DNA of 64,000 nucleotides from an uncultured Eubacteriales bacterium (GTDB lineage: Bacteria > Bacillota > Clostridia > Christensenellales > CAG-138). The notes below the pieces were generated by a model. The model was not told the origin of the DNA. It did no database searches and saw only the letters and a list, made by a program, of their open reading frames with translations. This document shows positions 58,659 through 64,000 of this stretch, one piece after another. A program made the translations under genes and the position numbers. Positions within the stretch are counted from its first letter, which is position 1; the number at the start of each line of letters is the position of its first letter. The stretch is from NCBI GenBank assembly GCA_900545265.1, contig UQYI01000012.1:1-64000 (forward strand). The letters run 5' to 3'.

Positions 58659-59230
58659 AGGCAGAAGCCTGCCGATTGTTTGTAAATTTATATCCATATA
58701 CACAAAATATCGCTTACCGGCCGCCCTGAACGGATATGTTTCTGTTCGGGGCGGTGTTTTATATGCGGGACGGGGATTACCGATCCTGCGTGTATTTGCA
58801 AGAATACAAACGAAATTTCGCGGACAAACGATTAAAGTGCAGAGCAAGGCCGTGGCTTTACGGGGATTGGATGGCGCGGAAGAGTGAGGCACGCCGTGCG
58901 CCCCATCTTTCGTATACGGCGCAAACTCCGGCAGCGGCGGCCTTCGAAGCAGCGGAACAGGAAGAGGGTATGCTGACGAAATTTCGCACAAACCTCCTTA
59001 TATAAACGCAGTATCGGTTGCTGATCCCGTGTCGGACATTTTTGCGGGAATCACTGGACAGATGGCCACAGCATATAACCGAAAATCCGTTCATATAGGA
59101 ATATTTGAACGAACCATCGACCGATACCGGAACGAGATGAAAATGGGAATGCCGTTTTATCAGACAGGAAATACCAAAAAAGCGGCAATTGCAGCGGAAT
59201 CTATCGAAACATCGTTTAATGGTTAAATAA
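58659..59230. other. Intergenic stretch with decayed repeat pieces
   Basis: No gene is supported. It holds a partial hairpin-element half (about 58888-58930, GGCACGCCGTGCGCCCC and then GTATACGGCGCA) and recurrent ATCGTTTAC-like words (58708, 59210) shared with the stretch at 26510-26893. The pattern suggests layers of old insertions. Confidence 0.5.
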
Positions 59231-59231
59231 A

Positions 59232-59253
59232 AAACTCCCTTTGAAGGGAGTTT
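59232..59253 (-). terminator. Terminator of the ECF S-component gene
   Basis: AAACTCCCTT and AAGGGAGTTT pair; on the minus strand six T follow. It lies 24 bases after the stop. Confidence 0.85.
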
Positions 59254-59276
59254 ATACCCGTTGAATTTGGTCGGAT

Positions 59277-59786
59277 TTATGCCTGACTCCGGTTATGCAG
59301 TGCTTTTTCTACCAGCTTGCCTACGGTCAGGCCCAGGGCAGCGCCTACCGCCGCTTGCAAGGCATTGGCGGGCACGTTGACGATGGCTCCTGCACCCATG
59401 AAGAAGATCGCTTCGTATACATAGTACAGCAGGGGGATCAGCAGACAGGCGCATCCTGCCAGCAGCAGCCGGGGCAGATTTTTTCCTTTTTTAAGAACCA
59501 GCATGGCGCACAAAGCCGTGAGCCCTTTGATGATCAGAGTGGCAGGGGCATACATGGCATAGCCTAGGATCAGATCGGCCAGGGCGCTGCCTACGCCTGC
59601 CGCCGCTGCTCCCAGAGGGGTGGTCAGCAGACATACGCTGAGAAACACCCCGGCATCCCCCAGATGAATATAGCCGTAGCCGCTGGGAAGGGGCACATTC
59701 AACAGGGTCAGCAGCAGGGTGGCGCTGCAAAGAAGGCCGCTCAGGGCCAGAGTCTTGGTTTTGTCATTGGTTTTTCCGGTTTCCAT
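59277..59786 (-). CDS. ECF transporter S component
   Basis: The 169-residue membrane protein has about five or six helices and the ECF S-component pattern: LALSGLLCSATLLLTLLNVPLPSGYGYIHLGDAGVFLSVCLLTTPLGAAAAGVGSALADLILGYAMY. Such proteins bind a vitamin and join a shared EcfAA'T module, whose genes are not here. The type resembles HmpT/PdxU-like S components for thiamine or pyridoxine precursors, but the substrate is uncertain. CAAGGAGAT precedes the ATG. Confidence 0.85.
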   Translation of the reverse strand: METGKTNDKTKTLALSGLLCSATLLLTLLNVPLPSGYGYIHLGDAGVFLSVCLLTTPLGAAAAGVGSALADLILGYAMYAPATLIIKGLTALCAMLVLKKGKNLPRLLLAGCACLLIPLLYYVYEAIFFMGAGAIVNVPANALQAAVGAALGLTVGKLVEKALHNRSQA

Positions 59787-59834
59787 TTTTGTGCATCTCC
59801 TTGTTTTAACGATCCTGCGTGTATCGTGACAAAT

Positions 59835-60653
59835 TTATACGGAATGACAGTAGGCAGCGTAAGGATACTGGATGCCCAATGCTTCTACGGCGGCCCGGGC
59901 GGCGCTTTCTTCTTCAAAAAGGCCGAACACAGCCGATCCGCTGCCCGTCATGGCGGCGGCCATGGCTCCCTGCCGGAGCAGCGCTTCTTTGATCTTTCCA
60001 ATGCCGGGGACAAGCTCCAGAGCCGGTTCTTCCAGGGCATTTTGCAGATAAGGGCAAGCTTCCTTTATATGGCCGCTGCACAGCAAAGACATGGCCCGCA
60101 CCGTATCCACCCTTTTTCGTGGCAGGGGCAGCCGGGCAAAAAGTTCTTTGGTGGAAACGCCCTCCTCCGGCTTGATCACCGCAAAATGCAGCAGGGGTCC
60201 CTTTACCGGTGTCAGCTGTTCCCCTATGCCCTGACAACGGCACAGCCCCCCCTGCAAACAGAAGGGCACGTCCGCTCCTACAGACAAAGCCAGCGCTGCC
60301 AACTCTTTGTCATCTAGAAGCCGGTGGAGTTTTTGCAGCCCCCGGAGCACCGCCGCTCCGTCTGCCGAACCGCCGCCCATGCCCGCCTGCGCAGGCAGCC
60401 GCTTTTTACAGCGGATCAACGCACCTCGGCCGGTCAGTTCCTTATACCCCATGGCCGCTTTGTACATGGTGTTCTCAAAGGGCAAAGAGGCTCCTTCGGT
60501 GAACACTTCCACCTGCCGGGATTTTTCTATAATAATATCATCCCACAGGCTTACAGTGGTCATAAGTGTATCCAGGGCATGGTACCCGTCCTGACGTTTG
60601 AAGAGCACGCCAAGGGTCAGATTTAGCTTTGCATAGGCTTTTTCTTGTATCAT
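59835..60653 (-). CDS. ispE: 4-diphosphocytidyl-2-C-methylerythritol kinase
   Basis: The 272-residue GHMP kinase has KAYAKLNLTLGVLFKRQDGYHALDTLM at the start, the ATP motif PAQAGMGGGSADGAAVL near 95, VGADVPFCL near 130 and TGSGSAVFGLF near 240. It phosphorylates CDP-methylerythritol in the MEP isoprenoid pathway. I start at ATG 60653 because the promoter -10 (60665-60660) is 6 bases before it; a GTG two codons upstream would overlap the transcription start. There is no ribosome site, so it is probably leaderless. Confidence 0.95.
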   Translation of the reverse strand: MIQEKAYAKLNLTLGVLFKRQDGYHALDTLMTTVSLWDDIIIEKSRQVEVFTEGASLPFENTMYKAAMGYKELTGRGALIRCKKRLPAQAGMGGGSADGAAVLRGLQKLHRLLDDKELAALALSVGADVPFCLQGGLCRCQGIGEQLTPVKGPLLHFAVIKPEEGVSTKELFARLPLPRKRVDTVRAMSLLCSGHIKEACPYLQNALEEPALELVPGIGKIKEALLRQGAMAAAMTGSGSAVFGLFEEESAARAAVEALGIQYPYAAYCHSV

Positions 60654-60659
60654 GGCCAC

Positions 60660-60665
60660 AGTATA
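60660..60665 (-). promoter_or_regulatory. Extended -10 of ispE, leaderless
   Basis: On the minus strand TGC-TATACT ends six bases before the ATG. The -35 is weak, so the TG extension probably compensates. Confidence 0.7.
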
Positions 60666-60859
60666 GCATGTTTTTTCAAAAAGTCCATACCATAAAAAAA
60701 TATACTTATAAAGAAATCATAGACTGAGCCGATCCGGAGGCTAAAAGCAATCTGAGAGGAAACGGGGTTCGGGTGGCGAAGGAAAGGGTGTAAAACAGCT
60801 TTGGTTTTTACGATATTTGGAACATGGGGACGTTCCTTTGCGAAGTATCGCTTATTCGC

Positions 60860-60970
60860 TGATAGCGGGGCGCACGTTCCGGCTCTGCGCCGGAACTCGG
60901 CGGGGCCGCTTGCGGCCCCGCAGGCGTGCCGAAGGCACGCCGTGCGCCCCGCCCCCCGTATACGGCGCAG
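60860..60970 (+). repeat. Three-hairpin intergenic element, copy A6
   Basis: The outer stem GGGGCGCAC (60867-60875) pairs with GTGCGCCCC (60942-60950). Inside are GTTCCGGC/GCCGGAAC, CGGGGCCGC/GCGGCCCCG and GCGTGCC/GGCACGC. GTATACGGCGCA follows at 60958. All three hairpins are perfect. Confidence 0.92.
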
Positions 60971-61071
60971 CCGGTGGATGCAGCGGGCAGCGAAGCGCTT
61001 TCTGCTTTCGTCAGTGCCGGGCCGGGCACCGCTCATGCGGCAGGGGGCGCCTCAAAAGCGGAGCTTTCCCG

Positions 61072-61101
61072 TTGTCCCCCGGGGCAGGGATGTGCTATAC
61101 T
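61072..61101 (+). promoter_or_regulatory. Promoter of the metallo-beta-lactamase-fold gene
   Basis: TTGTCC (61072-61077), 18 nt and TGC-TATACT (61096-61101). Confidence 0.75.
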
Positions 61102-61169
61102 GTTTCTTACAGTATTTTCGGGAAAGCGGGGGAAATATGTCTCTCTTTCCCCAGAGAGGAAACGGTTTC

Positions 61170-61949
61170 ATGAAATTCATACCCCTTTGCAGCGGCTCCT
61201 CCGGGAATTCGGTGTATATAGAGGCGGGGGATCAGCGTATTCTGGTGGACGCCGGGGTTTCCTGCCGGCGGCTTTGCGGCCTGCTGACAGAGGCCGGCGG
61301 GGATCCGGGGCAGCTCACTGCCATACTGATCACCCATGAGCATACGGATCATATTAAAGGCTTGGCGGTGCTCTCTAAAAAGTATGGGATCCCCGTATAT
61401 GCCAATGCTGATACCTGGGGTGCCCTGTGGCGGCTGTGCCCCGGGCTTCCGCCCCAAAATGCCTGCGTCTTTGAAAGCGACGAGGACTTTTATCTGGGCA
61501 AGGTTTGTATCCATCCCTTTACCACGCCTCACGATGCCGTCCACTCCGTAGGCTATACGCTGGTGCATGAAGGGAAAAAGTGCGCCGTATGTACGGATAT
61601 CGGCCATGTGGATAAACGTATGCTCCATTTGCTGGGGGGCAGCGATATCCTGCTGCTGGAAGCCAACCACGATGTGGATATGCTCATGGCAGGGCCTTAT
61701 CCCTATGCCCTCAAGCAGCGGATCCTTTCCGGCCGGGGCCATCTGTGCAATGAGGACTGCGGCAGGGCTCTGGCGCAGCTGCGGGCTACCGGGGTGAAAA
61801 ACGCCGTCCTGGGGCATCTGTCCAAAGAAAACAATTTTCCGCCTCTGGCGGTGGCCACGGTGCAGGGCGTACTGGAGGAAGCGGGCATAACCGATGTTTC
61901 CCTGGCTTTGGCCCGGAGGGATGAACCCACCGGAGTATTTGAGGTTTGA
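61170..61949 (+). CDS. YycJ/WalJ-like metallo-beta-lactamase-fold hydrolase
   Basis: The 259-residue protein begins FIPLCSGSSGNSVYIEAG and has the metal site THEHTDHIKGL near residue 57, TTPHDAVHSVGYTL, CTDIGHV, LLEANHDVDML and GHLSKENN. This is the YycJ/WalJ class, possibly a nuclease linked to DNA repair or cell division. I start at 61170 after AGAGGAAA. rlmH starts 2 bases after its stop; the two are also neighbours in many Firmicutes. Confidence 0.93.
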   Translation: MKFIPLCSGSSGNSVYIEAGDQRILVDAGVSCRRLCGLLTEAGGDPGQLTAILITHEHTDHIKGLAVLSKKYGIPVYANADTWGALWRLCPGLPPQNACVFESDEDFYLGKVCIHPFTTPHDAVHSVGYTLVHEGKKCAVCTDIGHVDKRMLHLLGGSDILLLEANHDVDMLMAGPYPYALKQRILSGRGHLCNEDCGRALAQLRATGVKNAVLGHLSKENNFPPLAVATVQGVLEEAGITDVSLALARRDEPTGVFEV

Positions 61950-61951
61950 GC

Positions 61952-62428
61952 ATGAATATCCATCTTTGCTGCGTGGGAAAACTGAAGGAACGTTTCTTTA
62001 CGGAGGGCTGCGCCGAATATGCCAAGCGTCTGACCCGCTACTGCCGCTGCCGGGAGACGGAGGTACCCGATGAAAAAGCCCCCGAAGAGCTTTCCCTTCG
62101 GGAACAGGCACAGGTCAGGGAAAAGGAGGGCAGGCGTCTGCTGGCCGCCATAGGACCCCGGGAATATGTGATTGCCCTGGCTATCGGCGGCAAAACGTAT
62201 ACTTCCGAAGCACTGGCCGCCCATCTGGAAGAACTGGAAGGCCGGGGGCGGGAGGTGTGCTTCGTCATCGGCGGCTCGTTGGGGCTTTCCGGCGAGGTTC
62301 TGGATCGGGCGGAAGAAACTCTGTCGCTGAGCAGCCTTACCTTTCCCCATCGGCTGGCCCGGCTCATGCTGCTGGAGCAGCTGTACCGGTGTTTCAAGAT
62401 CATGCATCACGAGGCCTATCATAAATAG
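61952..62428 (+). CDS. rlmH: 23S rRNA pseudouridine-1915 N3-methyltransferase RlmH
   Basis: The 158-residue SPOUT enzyme has VGKLKERFFTEGCAEYAKRLTRYCRCRETEVPDEKAPE, the SAM-binding knot FVIGGSLGLSGEVLDRAEETLSLSSLTFPHRLARLMLLEQLYR and the family's C-terminal YHK. It methylates the pseudouridine at position 1915 of 23S rRNA. The ATG follows GAGGT at the end of the upstream gene. Confidence 0.97.
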   Translation: MNIHLCCVGKLKERFFTEGCAEYAKRLTRYCRCRETEVPDEKAPEELSLREQAQVREKEGRRLLAAIGPREYVIALAIGGKTYTSEALAAHLEELEGRGREVCFVIGGSLGLSGEVLDRAEETLSLSSLTFPHRLARLMLLEQLYRCFKIMHHEAYHK

Positions 62429-62467
62429 GCACTGCACCGTGAAATCTGGCGGATGCTCCGGTTTCCT

Positions 62468-62496
62468 TTGACAGGCGTATCTGCCGTTGTTATACT
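62468..62496 (+). promoter_or_regulatory. Promoter of the DUF885 lipoprotein gene
   Basis: Consensus TTGACA (62468-62473), 17 nt and TATACT (62491-62496). Confidence 0.9.
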
Positions 62497-62543
62497 TATC
62501 ACAACATCCCCTCATCTTCTGTGCTTTGAGAAAGGAGAGCATT

Positions 62544-64000
62544 ATGAAACGCTATGCCGCACTGCTGCTGGCCGTCCTGCTGCTTTTGGGCAGCCTGGCC
62601 GCCTGCAAGGAGAACGCTCAGCCCCAGGTGGAGGCTACGGAAGCCCCTGCCGCTGCGACCCCTACCCCGGAACCTACCGCCGCACCTACGGATACGCCGG
62701 CGCCTACGGTGGCTCCCTCCCAGCTGTGGGCTGAGTTTGACGAAAGCTTTTTCCGGGAGTATGTATCCTCCGATATTACTACCCTGCACCAGATGGTAAA
62801 GGATCCTGCCGCCTGCGGTATAGATATGAGTGCGGTAGAAGTGTCTCTTGGCCATTACAGCCGGGAGGAAAACGAAAAATGGCTCGTCTGGTGCCGGGAA
62901 AAGCTGGCGGCGCTGACCGCCATTGACCGCAGCGGCCTTACGGAGCAGGAGCAGATGGCTTACGATACCGTGAAGGAATATCTGGACGGAGAGATCGCCG
63001 GGGAAGCCTTTTATGGCTACAGCGAGCCGCTGACGGCTTATGTGGGCATCCATGTGGATATTCCCCTGGTTTTCTGGATGTATGAATTGAATACCCGGGA
63101 GGATGTGGAGACCTATCTGCAGCTGCTGGCGGATGTGCCCAACTTTATGAACGAGCTGCTGGCTTATGAGCAGTACCGGGCGGATACGCTGGGCATTTTC
63201 ATGACCGAAAGCGCTCTGGACGATGTGCTCCAGGATCTTACGGACATTCTCAACGAAAAGGATACCATCTTCCTGCTGGGTACCTTCAACGAAGCTGTAG
63301 AGAAGATCGAGGGTCTGACGGCAGATGAGATCAAAGAATACGAAGCCCGCAACCGGGAGCTGCTGGTCAACGAGTTCCACAATGCCTACCAGTCCCTGTA
63401 TGACGGGCTGGAAGCCCTGCGGCCCCAGTGCCGGGCGCCTCAGGGTGCTGCGGCTGCCGGTATGGGCGAGTTCTTCCAGTATAATATGAAGAACGTATGC
63501 AGCGACGACGGCGATCTGGAAGAGACCATGAACCAGCTGATGGAGGAGCTGAGCTACACTTTTTTGGAATACATGGCCGCTTACTCCGAGGATGCGGATT
63601 CTCAGGAGTTCAGCGTGGGCGATACCCAGCAGAATATAGATGTGCTGCGCAGCACCCTGGATCCCCTGCTGCCGGAGGTACCGGAAGTAAACGTTCAGTA
63701 TGTTACCGTGCCCAGGGCGCTGGCGGATATGTTCTCTCCCGCCGCCTATCTGGTGGCCGCTTATGATAAGTGGCAGGATAACACCATCATCCTTAACCAG
63801 CCGGAACAGGATGCGAACATTCTGTTTACCCTGGCCCATGAGGGATATGACGGGCATCTGTATCAGTATGTATACCACCGTTCCATGGAGGGCCTGCCCC
63901 GGAGCCAGCAGCTGCTGGAGCCCACCGCCTATGCAGAAGCCTGGAGCCAGTATTCCGAACGGCTTTTTGCCTATAATCAGCTTCTGTTCCCGGGCGCTTC
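62544..64000 (+). CDS. DUF885 lipoprotein (putative metallopeptidase), cut by the right edge
   Basis: The frame starts after AAAGGAGAG and stays open to the window end (485 codons seen). A lipoprotein signal (lipobox LAAC, Cys21) is followed by a Pro/Thr/Ala-rich linker to about residue 55 and a DUF885 domain, which holds the zinc-type motif LAHEGYDGHLYQ near residue 432. DUF885 proteins are thought to be zinc-dependent carboxypeptidases; this one would work on the cell surface. The C-terminal part is not seen. Confidence 0.88.
   Translation, partial: MKRYAALLLAVLLLLGSLAACKENAQPQVEATEAPAAATPTPEPTAAPTDTPAPTVAPSQLWAEFDESFFREYVSSDITTLHQMVKDPAACGIDMSAVEVSLGHYSREENEKWLVWCREKLAALTAIDRSGLTEQEQMAYDTVKEYLDGEIAGEAFYGYSEPLTAYVGIHVDIPLVFWMYELNTREDVETYLQLLADVPNFMNELLAYEQYRADTLGIFMTESALDDVLQDLTDILNEKDTIFLLGTFNEAVEKIEGLTADEIKEYEARNRELLVNEFHNAYQSLYDGLEALRPQCRAPQGAAAAGMGEFFQYNMKNVCSDDGDLEETMNQLMEELSYTFLEYMAAYSEDADSQEFSVGDTQQNIDVLRSTLDPLLPEVPEVNVQYVTVPRALADMFSPAAYLVAAYDKWQDNTIILNQPEQDANILFTLAHEGYDGHLYQYVYHRSMEGLPRSQQLLEPTAYAEAWSQYSERLFAYNQLLFPGA

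Overview
This window most likely comes from a strictly anaerobic, fermentative Clostridia-type Firmicute (Oscillospiraceae/Ruminococcaceae-like). It is moderately GC-rich, with AGGAGG-type ribosome sites, TTGACA/TATACT promoters, many lipobox lipoproteins, a CIRCE heat-shock operator, an electron-bifurcating [FeFe]-hydrogenase cluster and the order pth-mfd-foldase lipoprotein. This placement is inference from gene content only. I see no tRNA, rRNA, transposase, phage gene or CRISPR array.

Layout. 1-0.3 kb: the left edge cuts a purL fragment on the minus strand. 0.4-5.4 kb: chaperones htpG (CIRCE-controlled) and clpB. 6-8.4 kb: polar amino-acid ABC transporter. 8.6-10 kb: three small genes, two with coding interruptions. 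10.4-12.7 kb: a MATE exporter and a divergent TetR regulator. 12.9-14.6 kb: lipid kinase and CDP-DAG synthase pair. 15-20.5 kb: foldase lipoprotein, mfd and pth. 20.8-24.1 kb: a second MATE exporter, then a CorC-like protein behind an attenuator-like leader. 24.7-26.3 kb: tryptophanase-like lyase. 27-27.8 kb: SH3 surface protein. 28-36.5 kb: the hydrogenase locus, with HndA-D-type bifurcating subunits and an inserted module (two DRTGG proteins, two GHKL/HATPase proteins, a PHP phosphoesterase and a sensory-type hydrogenase-like protein). 37-44 kb: acetyltransferases, an S9 peptidase, an alanine symporter, DUF1275 and DegV. 44.4-49.5 kb: DUF1836 and a LacI-controlled sugar ABC operon. 49.8-54.6 kb: YitT-like protein, small alarmone synthetase, a cysteine-codon leader upstream of cysK, an HD protein and a rhodanese/PP-loop fusion. 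54.7-64 kb: HAD phosphatase, frameshifted cytidine deaminase, a structured RNA upstream of a zinc-ribbon gene, DUF436, mutY, an ECF S component, ispE, a metallo-beta-lactamase-fold gene, rlmH and a DUF885 lipoprotein cut by the right edge.

The most unusual pattern is a dispersed intergenic element found at least nine times: a closing stem around three consecutive hairpins. Stem sequences differ between copies while the pairing is kept. Many copies have a GTATAC motif just outside. Other notable items are four genes whose promoter puts the transcription start at or within about 3 nt of the ATG (leaderless), two attenuator-like leaders (cysK, corC), a ~215-nt structured RNA, and three genes interrupted by a homopolymer frameshift or in-frame stop.
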